DNA from: Kosakonia sp. SMBL-WEM22 | GTDB lineage: Bacteria; Pseudomonadota; Gammaproteobacteria; Enterobacterales; Enterobacteriaceae | NCBI RefSeq assembly: GCF_014490785.1 | Contig: NZ_CP051488.1 | Location: forward strand, 2,728,001 to 2,792,000 | DNA length: 64,000 bases | Reading direction: 5' to 3' | In this document: piece by piece, positions 16,572-24,965 of the stretch | Layout of the letters: the number at the start of each line of letters is the position of its first letter | Position numbering within the stretch: position 1 is the first letter of the stretch | Program-made: the position numbers and the translations under genes | The notes under the pieces: generated by a model | What the model saw: the letters and a program-made list of their open reading frames with translations, nothing else | Databases searched by the model: none | What the model was told of the DNA's origin: nothing

Positions 16572-19108
16572 ATCACCTCCCCGTCACGCTTCGGCAATGT
16601 TTTAGCCCGTTTGGTGTAAGCGCCCTGGAATTGCGTCGTCTCACTGGTAAAAGATTGCGACAGATCGGCGCGGAAGAGGTTGGCAAAACTAAGATCGGCC
16701 CCTTCAAGACGGCTTTTCTGCAATATCGCCCCCATCAGATTTGCCTCGTTAAGGCGTGCACGGCGAAAATCGGTGCGAATAAACATGCTGCCGGTGAGGG
16801 TTGCGCCGCTAAAATCCGCCGCTTCGCACTGCGCTTCGCTGAGATCGCTATTATTGAGCCTGGCCCGGATGAAGCGCGCGCCGGTTAACACCGCCTGGCG
16901 CAGGTTACTCTGCTTGAGATGCGCGCCGCTGAAATCTGCTTTGGCAAGCGTACCGCCAGAGGCCACCGCGCAGGTTACCAGCGTGGCGCCAGCGAAATTC
17001 GCCTCTTCGAGCAGGCTTTCCACCCAAGAGCAGCTCTCCAGTTGAGCCGCGGCGAAGCTGGCATGCTGAAGCTCGCATTTAATAAAGCTGGTTTTATTCA
17101 TCACCGCATGACTGAAATCCGGCTTCGGTAGCGTCAGCTCCATAAAGACGCCGCCATCAATCGTGGCGTGATTAAAATGACACTCGCTAAAACCTGTTTC
17201 CCGCAATAAGAGATTGTTCAGGCGGGCATAACTAAAGTCACAGGCGTCAAACAACGCGCCGGTCATCTCGGTTTCATTCAACTGCGCGCCCTGAAAACCG
17301 GTTCCATTGCACTGCGCCAGCGCCAGGCTGGCCTTGTCCAGGCAGCAGTCACGCAGTGAGGCATTTTGTAAATCGGCGCGCGCCAGCATCGCCTGCGTGA
17401 AGTTCGCGCCATCAAGCTGACAGTTGCTCAGGTTCGCGCACTCCAGCAGCGTGTGAGTGAAGTTCGCCCCGCGCAGATCCATGCCGGAGAAGTCGGCCCC
17501 GGTCAAATCGAGCCCGCTAAAGTCGCCGCCCTGCGCCATGGTGCGTTCGGCGCGCTGGCGAATGATCAGCGCGATATCGCCAGTGAGCTTGACTGCTGGC
17601 GGCTGTTGCGCAGCGGACATCAGGTACATCTGATGCAGCGCTTCACGGCTTTGCGCCAGCTTCTTCTCGCTCATCTGTGAGGCGTTGCGCTCAAGCATAT
17701 CATTCATGCGGTGCATGGATTCCGGGCCACGCGGGCGGTTTTCATCGCTTGCGGCGTCAGGATATTTTGCTTCCATCTCCGCTTTACGTGCCTCGGCCTG
17801 CTGCTGCATTTCCGCCGCTTTACGCTCCATCTCTTCGATAAATTCAGGCAGCTCATCAAGTTTGGGCAATTCAGGCTCATCAAACGCTTTCATCTGGTCG
17901 CTGACATCGCCACCCTGCGCTTCCAGCCGCGCCCGGTGCTGCTCACGCAGCTGTGTGGCACGCGCATTCTGGTTCTCGCGCATTGGGCTATGATTTTGCT
18001 GCACCTCATTGTCGATCCACGGGCCGATAGCCTCTTCCGGCACCAAATCTTTTTCGCGGAAGGCAAACAGCGCGCCCTTCTCTTTATCAAGACGCTGAGT
18101 GAGCACTTTACGGTAGTGATTAACGGAGCGTGTCGCACCCGTTTTTTCCAGCGCTGGCATCAGGTGCAGCACATCGGCGGCATCATCTTCGTTGATCCGC
18201 TGGTTGCCGTGCCAAATCAGCACCATCTGCTCAAGATGAGGAAAGAACCAGACGGTGGTAGCACGCAGCGCGATCTCCTCAAACAGGATCTCATCCCCGC
18301 GCTGGCGCTGAATAAAACAGCGCGCCTGCCACGGAGGTAACGTGCCTTCCTGCACCGGCTTTTGCGGGTGCATGTTCCAGATGCACCAGGCGGCCTGCGG
18401 CGGCAGCGAGTCACGCTCCTCCCACCACTGATCGGGGCTGGCGGCATTGAAGACGCGCCAGTCGATATCCGGGGCGAAACCGGGGAAATCATTCTGTAGC
18501 CAGCGCGCATCATAGTTTTTGCCCATGCGACGGAAACGGCGCGGCCAGGTCAGATCCAGCGGCCCAAAGCTTGCCGGCTCCGGTTTCATGCGCGGCGACA
18601 CTACGCGCTGTTGCAGGGCTTCAATATTTGGCAGGCTACGGAACTGCGTGCCGTTATGGTTTTCCACCACCGCGCCGATACCGTGCGGGTTCTCTTCATA
18701 CCCTTCACCACCAAATGCGCGACTCCAGTCGAGACGCATTTGTTCAAACGGTTTTGGTGCGGTCGCCCTTGATCCTGCCCAGTAACGATCGCCGGTCACA
18801 GCGAGGGTTTTGGTCAGCGTGTCGACTTCGATGCGAACCGCGCAGGCTGTTTTATCTTGATGGTGCTGCGTATACGCGTAACCGGTAGCAAGAAACTCAG
18901 CGCGCGCCTTCGGCATCGCCATATCCAGCACGCCGCCGCTGGTTTGCAACTCGCTGGCCGCCAGTTGCCAGAGTTCAACTTCAGGAAGAAGCTTTGGCGC
19001 AGCACTCATATCAGCCAGCGCCATCACGGCAACGCCCAGATGGTTCTGGCCCTGCAAACGGAACGGACGGTTTAACACGCTTAGCCGCAGCGGTTTGATA
19101 ATCTTCAT
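16568..19108 (-). CDS. DUF2169 chaperone fused to pentapeptide repeats
   Basis: 846 residues. The N-terminal 300 or so are DUF2169 (MKIIKPLRLSVLNRPFRLQG, MALADMSAAPKLLPEVELW, TGDRYWAG, FEQMRLDWSRAFGGEGYEEN, GPLDLTWPRRFRRMGKNYD), a domain reported to act as a T6SS effector adaptor in Agrobacterium (Tde2 system). A charged, probably coiled-coil stretch rich in Glu, Lys and Met lies around 400-450, and from about 525 the protein consists of pentapeptide repeats. It heads the operon with 15489-16571, DUF3540 and DUF4150; GC content is high, unlike the flanking array. Confidence 0.85.
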   Translation of the reverse strand: MKIIKPLRLSVLNRPFRLQGQNHLGVAVMALADMSAAPKLLPEVELWQLAASELQTSGGVLDMAMPKARAEFLATGYAYTQHHQDKTACAVRIEVDTLTKTLAVTGDRYWAGSRATAPKPFEQMRLDWSRAFGGEGYEENPHGIGAVVENHNGTQFRSLPNIEALQQRVVSPRMKPEPASFGPLDLTWPRRFRRMGKNYDARWLQNDFPGFAPDIDWRVFNAASPDQWWEERDSLPPQAAWCIWNMHPQKPVQEGTLPPWQARCFIQRQRGDEILFEEIALRATTVWFFPHLEQMVLIWHGNQRINEDDAADVLHLMPALEKTGATRSVNHYRKVLTQRLDKEKGALFAFREKDLVPEEAIGPWIDNEVQQNHSPMRENQNARATQLREQHRARLEAQGGDVSDQMKAFDEPELPKLDELPEFIEEMERKAAEMQQQAEARKAEMEAKYPDAASDENRPRGPESMHRMNDMLERNASQMSEKKLAQSREALHQMYLMSAAQQPPAVKLTGDIALIIRQRAERTMAQGGDFSGLDLTGADFSGMDLRGANFTHTLLECANLSNCQLDGANFTQAMLARADLQNASLRDCCLDKASLALAQCNGTGFQGAQLNETEMTGALFDACDFSYARLNNLLLRETGFSECHFNHATIDGGVFMELTLPKPDFSHAVMNKTSFIKCELQHASFAAAQLESCSWVESLLEEANFAGATLVTCAVASGGTLAKADFSGAHLKQSNLRQAVLTGARFIRARLNNSDLSEAQCEAADFSGATLTGSMFIRTDFRRARLNEANLMGAILQKSRLEGADLSFANLFRADLSQSFTSETTQFQGAYTKRAKTLPKRDGEVI

Positions 19109-19159
19109 ATAACTTCCTTTGGAAGATTAAGAGTGGTGTTGGCGTCTGAGAAAAAAGGG

Positions 19160-19524
19160 TTATTTCAGTACGCTCGGAAGAGTATGGTTATTTTGTGTGG
19201 GATCGCTGCGCAAATAAACGATCGGAACCGTTGCGCCAGCATTGTATTGCGTCATGTTCATAGTTTTAACGAGAGTTACAGCATTTTTCTTTATGTATCG
19301 ATTTCCTGATTCGTCTTCAAACTCATAATCGAAAGTGACGTTGACAATGCAATTGCGGGCCGGTGTGCCAGGCACCGCTTTAATGATTAATGCGTCGGTA
19401 TAAACAGGATCGCGGGCAATGCTTTTTTTCATTCTCGCGTTTTTGAAATCCCGCAGATCAAGAAATAAAAAAGGATTACTCAAAGTGCAGGACAAATGTA
19501 AGTCAGGTATATCAAAGCATCCAT
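19160..19524 (-). pseudogene. DUF3592-like gene (type B) with broken N terminus
   Basis: The domain is complete in the frame ending at 19160 (ARMKKSIARDPVYTDALIIK, VPGTPARNCIVNVTFDYEF, VPIVYLRSDPTQNN). The membrane helix, however, reads in another frame from ATG 19524 (MDALIYLTYICPAL, stop, VILFYFLICGISK). So a nonsense codon and a frameshift near 19440 break the gene. The TTG-started 111-codon open frame lacks the helix and is unlikely to be functional in the usual way. Confidence 0.55.
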
Positions 19525-19753
19525 TATGTGCGCCGTTACAAATCAGGCATTTTAGGATTTGAAATGGGTCTTATTAAGCAAGCACAATTGGTTTTTATAA
19601 GGGATGTTGTAATCTACCTAAACTCGCATACCACAAGCATCTCTATCACTTCGATTACCCCAACCCTTGTTATAGCAGAAAAAAACTCTTCACCCATAAC
19701 TCCGGAAAAATATTATATCGCATGACACGCTTTAAATAGCCACAATATTACCT

Positions 19754-20065
19754 TCACTTTTTAAAAACAAACATATAGTTCTTATCATCAATGTACATTA
19801 TTTTTATATCCATCCCTGGTTGTAGCTGTGGGGCATAAAAGGTATCTATTTTTTCGCGTCCTTTTATGTTTCGCCCTTCAATATTAAGGGTATAAGCAAT
19901 TGTAGTATTTCCAGCATCATCCGAACTTACAGGGCGAACTTCAATAATTTTGGCTAATATAGGTCTACCATCTCGCATTAACTTCTCTTGCTTAACATAT
20001 CCAACATAAGCCACCAGGACAAATGCGCTTAACCCTAAAATAGTCACTATAACTTCCGTAATCAT
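19754..20065 (-). CDS. DUF3592-like membrane protein (type A), coupled to a vgrG tail
   Basis: 103 residues from ATG 20065, which overlaps the stop of the vgrG tail upstream by four bases (ATGA); the longer open frame up to 20083 is not needed. Membrane helix MITEVIVTILGLSAFVLVAY, QEKLMRDGRPILAKIIEVRP, VSSDDAGNTTIAYTLNIEGR, KIDTFYAPQLQPGMDIKIMY. The coupling to the VgrG tail is the key observation for its role as a cognate immunity gene. Confidence 0.8.
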   Translation of the reverse strand: MITEVIVTILGLSAFVLVAYVGYVKQEKLMRDGRPILAKIIEVRPVSSDDAGNTTIAYTLNIEGRNIKGREKIDTFYAPQLQPGMDIKIMYIDDKNYMFVFKK

Positions 20066-20436
20066 TTCCTTACCGCTCCGCATGAAATTATTATCATTGC
20101 AAAAACCATGCTACGCAAGCTTGCTGAGGTATGCTTCATAGTGGTAATAAATTCAGCTTTGCCGTCAGGCTTAGATACCTCAAATTTTGTTTTGTTATAA
20201 GCCACGCTTTTAAATGCAGCCGAAGTCAAGGAATTTGACACATCAACAATTTTTGTTGCGAACGATAGAGATTTCAGACTAAAAGCTTCATTCCAAAAAC
20301 CTTTCTCCTTTTTATGAATATATACAACTAAAGGAGAGTCAAATAAAACACCAGGTGCTTTTATAACAATCTTATTGGATACTTGCTTTGTATAAGCTTC
20401 CTCAACATATTTCCTTGTATGTTTTACCGGTAGCAT
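20062..20436 (-). pseudogene. Orphan vgrG 3' tail
   Basis: 124 codons without a VgrG core. The beginning (LPVKHTRKYVEEAY, NKIVIKAPGVLFDSPLVV) has the IxIKAxxxxFDSP look of the last strands of a VgrG beta-helix; the remainder (SLKSLSFATKIVDVSNSLTS, AFKSVAYNKTKFEV, SASLRSMVFAMIIIS) resembles the tail at 23279 in layout: a Ser-rich amphipathic start, a middle region and a hydrophobic end. It is followed with a 4-base overlap by a type A DUF3592 gene. The core has been removed, so it cannot be made as part of a spike. Confidence 0.6.
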
Positions 20437-20489
20437 ACTGCCAGTATAACAATCGCAATCTCAAATACTTTACGCTTCAAAAAATAGGT

Positions 20490-20879
20490 TTAATGCCCGC
20501 CCAGGATTATAGGCTTGTCATACAAAGATATACGAGCAGGGTCTTGCGTGTCATATTTGATAGTTGTCCAATTCCCTTCAGAATATTTTTCGATTTCCTT
20601 AAATGTCAGGCCATTTCTCAGGCTTGCCTGGGTTTCACGACCATCTTGAGTAGTGAATTTAAATGTGAGGATAAAGACGGGCATATTGCCATCCCAGGAA
20701 GTAGCCTGATTAGCAGACAGTATATATGCATCTACGGCAATACCCTTTCTAGCAACTTCGCTCTGAATGGAACCTTCCTTAATATATGGTATGACATCTT
20801 TATATAGAAATCTGGCAATAGACAGGAAAGCAACCACTCCAATAAACACTTTAAACCCCGTATTAACCACATCCCACAT
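20490..20879 (-). CDS. DUF3592-like membrane protein (type C), next to a vgrG tail
   Basis: 129 residues: membrane helix (about 7-25) in MWDVVNTGFKVFIGVVAFLS, KGIAVDAYILSANQATSWDG, MPVFILTFKFTTQDG, TIKYDTQDPARISLYDKPII. A strong AGGAGG site precedes the ATG, and the stop of the decayed vgrG tail lies 8 bases upstream. Intact type C member and probable partner of that tail. Confidence 0.75.
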   Translation of the reverse strand: MWDVVNTGFKVFIGVVAFLSIARFLYKDVIPYIKEGSIQSEVARKGIAVDAYILSANQATSWDGNMPVFILTFKFTTQDGRETQASLRNGLTFKEIEKYSEGNWTTIKYDTQDPARISLYDKPIILGGH

Positions 20880-20887
20880 AGGCCCTC

Positions 20888-22098
20888 CTAAAGAAATAAA
20901 TTTAATATTTCCTGACTAATATCCACACCGCCAGCAGTTATAAAAATTTTGAGAAGAATAATGTTTATTGGGTTATTTTTATACACAAAAGCTTCATGAT
21001 AAATGGATATCGGGTTAGAAGTGATATTAGTTTGAGCGTAGTTTTATAATAATTCCCTCGTCGCACTAAAAATATCTTAGGTTGTTTTTTTAGAAACATG
21101 ACTAATAAACTCTTGGGCAAAACTGCGTTTAGTGGTGTCGGTTGTTTCAAATATAGGAGATTCTATTAAAACATGTGTGTCACTCGTTATTTTTATGTGG
21201 TTAGGGCTATATATTTTTATTTCACTATTAACGACAATCTATTTCCAGTCGCCCCCATTAACATTTATTTCAAGGCCACCGGCAGTGATGTTAGTCTGTT
21301 GTCCCTCATCGTAGTTTCTGTCAACTTCTTAGTAACATGATGTAGCTCGACGCCGTCTATCTTACTCTCTCTTCCATCTTTAATTGTCACGTTATCACCA
21401 CCGCTGATGATATTCAGCGTACGCCCATTCTTAATGGTTTCCGTCTGGCTGTTATTAAAGGTCGTGATTTCGTCCTGCTCGACCGTGGTCGTGCCCTTTG
21501 CCCGGTAATAAAACGATGCATCACCGGTAACATCGTCCTTCTGCTCTTTCAGGATGGTGGTGGTGCGATTTCCATCAGCGTTAACCGTCTTGTTATTTTC
21601 GACCGAGACTTTTATGTCTTTCCCGGAGTGCAGTTCAACGGCTTCGCTGCCGGGGCAATCCTCGAAGAAAAGATAGCTGGCGTTGTCTTTGTTGCCATCC
21701 TTACTGCGCGTCATAAAGCCCATGCGCGTTGAATCGTCGGGCAGTGACGACGGCGGCATGCTCGCTTCGTTGTAGACGCGCCCGGTCACGATTGGCCGGT
21801 TCGGGTCGCCGTTGATGAAGTCAATCACCACCTCGTCCCCCACGCGCGGAATTTGTACCCCGCCGAAGCCCTGGCCTGCCCAGGCGCTCGGCACGCACAC
21901 CCAGCGGGAGCTGGTGTCATCCCCTTTAGCCTGCCGGTCCCAGTGGAATTTCACCTTTATCCGGCCATATTTGTCCGTCAAGATACTCTCGCCCTGCGGG
22001 CCGACCACCTTTGCCGTCTGCGGGCCGTGGGTTTTCGGCCACGCCGTCACCGGTGCCGGGCGGAACACCACCGACGAGGGAATGATGGTGAAATACAT
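20888..22098 (-). pseudogene. vgrG 3' half, decayed
   Basis: From 22098 the frame starts in the middle of VgrG (FTIIPSSVVFRPAPVTAWPK) and runs through the OB-fold core (KYGRIKVKFHWDR, PRVGDEVVIDFINGDP) to a beta-helix (NGRTLNIISGGDNVTIKDGR). Near 21310 a frameshift occurs; the continuation NYDEGQQTNITAGGLEINVN, VVNSEIKIYSPNHIKITSDT, HVLIESPIFETTDT is clearly VgrG tail but contains three stop codons before it ends at 20888 (SQEILNLFL). The N-terminal half is absent, replaced at 22098 by unrelated AT-rich DNA. Confidence 0.8.
21532..21725. repeat. Direct repeat of vgrG core, copy 1
   Basis: About 190 bases nearly identical to 23819-24012 (a handful of differences), coding on the minus strand for the segment from GFMTRSKDGNKDNASYLFFE to TTTILKEQKDD. 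Weaker matches lie in the vgrG copies at about 25900-26000 and 3050-3120. Confidence 0.85.
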
Positions 22099-22537
22099 TT
22101 GAAATTGGTCTTCAGTAAAAAATCTTGGCTGTCAGACTGAGAACGTTGAATTATATACATATCCAGAATCACCCTGAAAATCATAGACCAACAACAATCA
22201 GCCTTGCCAAATTACTGTTTACTTTTCAAAACAGCCAAAGCGCCACAGAATTTTTGTAATAATAAACATTTAACACATTAAAAATGAGAAAAATGAACAG
22301 GATGCCAAACAATACTGATAATAACTTTGGCATCAAGCCTTTGCGTTAGTGATTATAATTACCAAAGTTTATAGATATGATGGTCATTTTTACTTTTGTG
22401 CATCAAATAAAATATTTAGAATAATCTTCCAGAGTCAATATTCTACCTCAATGCCTAATTTACCGCAGAAAGAATTGTTTATAATATTAGCTATACCGAA
22501 CTCAAAAGTATGCTGAGCTATTTTTAAGGAGAACCAC
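22099..22537. other. AT-rich stretch without a recognised gene
   Basis: About 440 bases between the decayed vgrG and a decayed type A gene. A 28-base patch near 22366-22393 weakly resembles the end of the type E gene (9770-10153). Nothing else is recognisable; probably eroded array sequence. Confidence 0.45.
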
Positions 22538-22800
22538 TTATCAAAAATAAAAAAGCGTTTATAGTTGAGTGACATGTTTGATTTTTATTCTTTTCTGCAT
22601 TTGAGGGGCATAAAAAGCACCCATATTTCCTCGTCCATAGATTTTACGTCCCTCAACATCCAAAGTATAAACTGCCGTTATGTTCCCTAAATCACCTGTG
22701 GAAGCAGGCTTTATCTTATCGATTATGGACATAATTGGTCTTTCTTCAGCCCCCCTCACCCTTTTACCAACTGAGATAAACTAAAATATACTTTTCGACC
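22538..22800 (-). pseudogene. Decayed DUF3592-like gene (type A)
   Basis: Readable motifs: FISVGKRVRGAEERPIMSII, KIKPASTGDLGNITAVYTLD, VEGRKIYGR, AFYAPQMQKRIKIK. It matches 10247-10555, but the 5' helix is interrupted by a stop and the end (YIDD..FIFDK) is shifted and partly lost. Confidence 0.6.
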
Positions 22801-22898
22801 AAGAAAAGGCAAAAGCGCATCACCCTCAAAAACTAATGCCAAAGTAATCAGAAAAAAATCAAGAACAGCCTCATACCAATAAGCCTCGCCAATAGCAA

Positions 22899-23282
22899 TC
22901 ACTGACTCAATAATGGTCTATCATTACCATCCCGGACGAAAACAATTTTCTTTTCTTCTTCATCTGTCTTAGCCTGGTATTTATTACCAACTTGCCACGC
23001 ATCAATTGTTATAAGCATAATTGTTTCTTTATGCGCCTCGACTAGCCAAGTTTTATTTGTAATGACATCTTCAATGCGTAATTTCATCTCAACAACTGGG
23101 TTGTTGTTAAAAAATATCCCTGTTTGCCTCATAGACAGAATTATGGCGTTAACATCGTGGCCTTCTGAGATAAAATACTGCTCTCTCTGTTGGTATTTTT
23201 TAATTCTGTATTTCACAAAATTATGAAATACAAACATTATCACAATCATAACGGCCACGAAAATGTAATTATTGGTCGTCAT
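22899..23282 (-). CDS. DUF3592-like membrane protein (separate type), coupled to a vgrG tail
   Basis: 127 residues: membrane helix (about 5-24) in MTTNNYIFVAVMIVIMFVFH, KKYQQREQYFISEGHDVNA, IILSMRQTGIFFNNNPVVEM, LRIEDVITNKTWLVEA, WQVGNKYQAKTDEEEKKIVF. General layout as the array, but sequence unlike types A-E, so I count it as a further type. Its ATG overlaps the stop of the vgrG tail 23279-24012 by four bases. Confidence 0.75.
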   Translation of the reverse strand: MTTNNYIFVAVMIVIMFVFHNFVKYRIKKYQQREQYFISEGHDVNAIILSMRQTGIFFNNNPVVEMKLRIEDVITNKTWLVEAHKETIMLITIDAWQVGNKYQAKTDEEEKKIVFVRDGNDRPLLSQ

Positions 23283-24012
23283 TGATTAATCCTTAATTTA
23301 AAAAACGCAAAAAAATGCAAAACCTGCCGTTTTAAACTACCACTTTCAACTCTCGCCCCTTCAACTCGTTGCGCATTAACCAAGCTTCTGCCAAATGCCA
23401 TGGACTTATGTGCTACATCAACACTAGTATATGCGTAACTGATAATTTTACCAGCCATCGCAAGACTTGTTGCTGAAAACTGGATATAGTAGATGCTTGA
23501 TGAATTTGTTGCAAAACTATTTATATCAACGTCAGAACGCTCAAGCACTGGAGAATCGATAAAGACTTTAGTAGCACTTTTTATTTTTATATCTTTTTCT
23601 GATGAGATGAGAATACCTGAGGTAACGCTTTGTTCCCTTGCCCCTTTCACTTTAACTTTCACATCACCAACTATATTTTGTTGTTGCCCATTAGCTGAGA
23701 TATCCAATTTTTCACCTTTGCTAATTCTTTTAATGGAAACCCCCTCCATTTCAGCATGATTATTCCCTACTAACTTCAGATAACGATCACCATTAATTTC
23801 AGCATTGTCATCATCAATCGTCCTTCTGCTCTTTCAGGATGGTGGTGGTGCGGTTGCCATCAACGTTAACCGTCTTGTTATTTTCGACCGAGACTTTTAT
23901 GTCTTTCCCGGAGTGCAGTTCAACGGCTTCGCTGCCGGGGCAATCCTCGAAGAAAAGATAGCTGGCGTTGTCTTTGTTGCCATCCTTACTGCGCGTCATA
24001 AAGCCTACGCAC
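23279..24012 (-). pseudogene. vgrG fragment with complete 3' tail
   Basis: Begins abruptly at about 24012 with the repeated core (GFMTRSKDGNKDNASYLFFE), changes frame near 23820 and goes on as DDDNAEINGDRYLKLVGNNH, GVSIKRISKGEKLDISANGQ, GILISSEKDIKIKSATKVFI, DSPVLERSDVDINSF. The tail proper (FSATSLAMAGKIISYAYTSV, DVAHKSMAFGRSLVNAQRVE, KRQVLHFFAFFKLRINQ) ends at 23279, in the start codon of the next gene. The open frame from 23749 alone is intact and could still be translated from an internal ATG, though without the spike core. Confidence 0.75.
23819..24012. repeat. Direct repeat of vgrG core, copy 2
   Basis: Nearly identical to 21532-21725. Its right end at about 24012 is a sharp junction: beyond it the sequence no longer matches vgrG. 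Confidence 0.85.
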
Positions 24013-24110
24013 GTTGAATAGTCGGCGATAAGTAATAACACATGCGCATGCAACAATGATACCTATAATAGCCATGAAGTTCGAAACGATAAAACCGGTA
24101 TCAACCACAA
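24013..24110 (-). pseudogene. 5' remnant of a DUF3592-like gene (type C)
   Basis: Reads VVDTGFIVSNFMAIIGIIVA, CACVITYRRLF, which resembles the start VVNTGFKVFIGVVAFLSIAR of the type C gene 20490-20879. It is cut at 24012 by the vgrG repeat. Confidence 0.45.
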
Positions 24111-24520
24111 TTAATTCTTGAGAAACAACATATTGTTAAGTTTGAATATATTATTATAATATTTCACTTTCAAAATAGAGCATATTATGGAAAGGATCCG
24201 TGTGCAAATAAACAGCTGAAACCTTTGCGCGACTTTATAATTACATATGTTCATCGTTTTGATCACAGTTCGTGAATGTTTTTTTTCGGTAGGCCGTACC
24301 ATTTTCGGCATTAAACACATAGTCCAGCTCAATGTTAAACACGCCAAGTTTCGAAGGTGTATCAGGGACTATTTTTGTAATGATCGCCTCAACATAAACT
24401 GGATTAATAAGTATTTATTTTTCGCTTCGGCCGTTTTTATAATTACGAATAATTGTTGACAAAACAATGGTAATAATAATCACAGGAAAAACGATGTGTA
24501 AATACTTTAAACACTGCTTT
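24111..24520 (-). pseudogene. Decayed DUF3592-like gene (type B)
   Basis: Readable from about 24520: KQCLKYLHIVFPVIIITIVL, STIIRNYKNG, stop, NPVYVEAIITKIVPDTPSKL, GVFNIELDYVFNAENGTAYR, then a frameshift in a run of A (about 24278-24285) and RTVIKTMNICNYKV. Close to 11662-12030. One stop and at least one frameshift make it non-functional. Confidence 0.7.
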
Positions 24521-24612
24521 ATACTGGCTCGCCTTATAAAAAAACTTGGATGCCCGAAGCACCACTTTACCTACCCTACTAAGAGCAATAATTGGCGTTT
24601 TCGGGGCGAACT

Positions 24613-24960
24613 TTATTCCATTTCAGATGGCATTAGTAGAATCTGCTGAGGGTCGTTAGGCATGTAATAAAGAATAACTGTATTATTTCTCATCACCTTA
24701 ATTAGATCCTCAGGAGTAAAGTATCTTTTGGTCGTCGCCTTCACCACTCCCTCTTTAGTAGCAAACTCAACAACCATATGGAAACGTGTGTTTCCTGTTC
24801 CTGAAGCGCCAATTTTTTCTTTACTAATTATTTTAGCCTCCGTTCTAATCCCTTCCTTTTTAAATTTATCGTAAGTCGCACCCGTGCGGTAGCATACAGC
24901 GATCACACCGGCACATACAATTATTAGACCTGCAATTGTAATTAAAGGAGAATTGAACAA
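24613..24960 (-). CDS. DUF3592-like membrane protein (type D), next to a vgrG tail
   Basis: 115 residues from a TTG at 24960 (MFNSPLITIAGLIIVCAGVI helix), GIRTEAKIISKEKIGASGTG, RFHMVVEFATKEGVVKATTK, RYFTPEDLIKVMRNNTVILY, MPNDPQQILLMPSEME. The start lies 5 bases after the last stop of the vgrG tail 24966-26622, and GTGGGG in the tail end may serve as ribosome site. Intact. Confidence 0.75.
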   Translation of the reverse strand: MFNSPLITIAGLIIVCAGVIAVCYRTGATYDKFKKEGIRTEAKIISKEKIGASGTGNTRFHMVVEFATKEGVVKATTKRYFTPEDLIKVMRNNTVILYYMPNDPQQILLMPSEME

Positions 24961-24965
24961 GGTTA

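Noticed and set aside
15489..19108. Pentapeptide proteins as quinolone-resistance (Qnr-type) genes
   Set aside because: They are much longer or fused to DUF2169 and lie in a T6SS operon with DUF3540 and DUF4150; Qnr proteins are single proteins of about 220 residues.
22366..22393. Patch resembling the end of the type E gene 9770-10153
   Set aside because: Only about 28 bases with moderate identity in AT-rich DNA; not enough to call a remnant.
5880..24960. CRISPR-like or transposon-borne repeat array
   Set aside because: The repeated units are diverged protein genes, not short identical repeats; no transposase, integrase or terminal inverted repeats were recognised.
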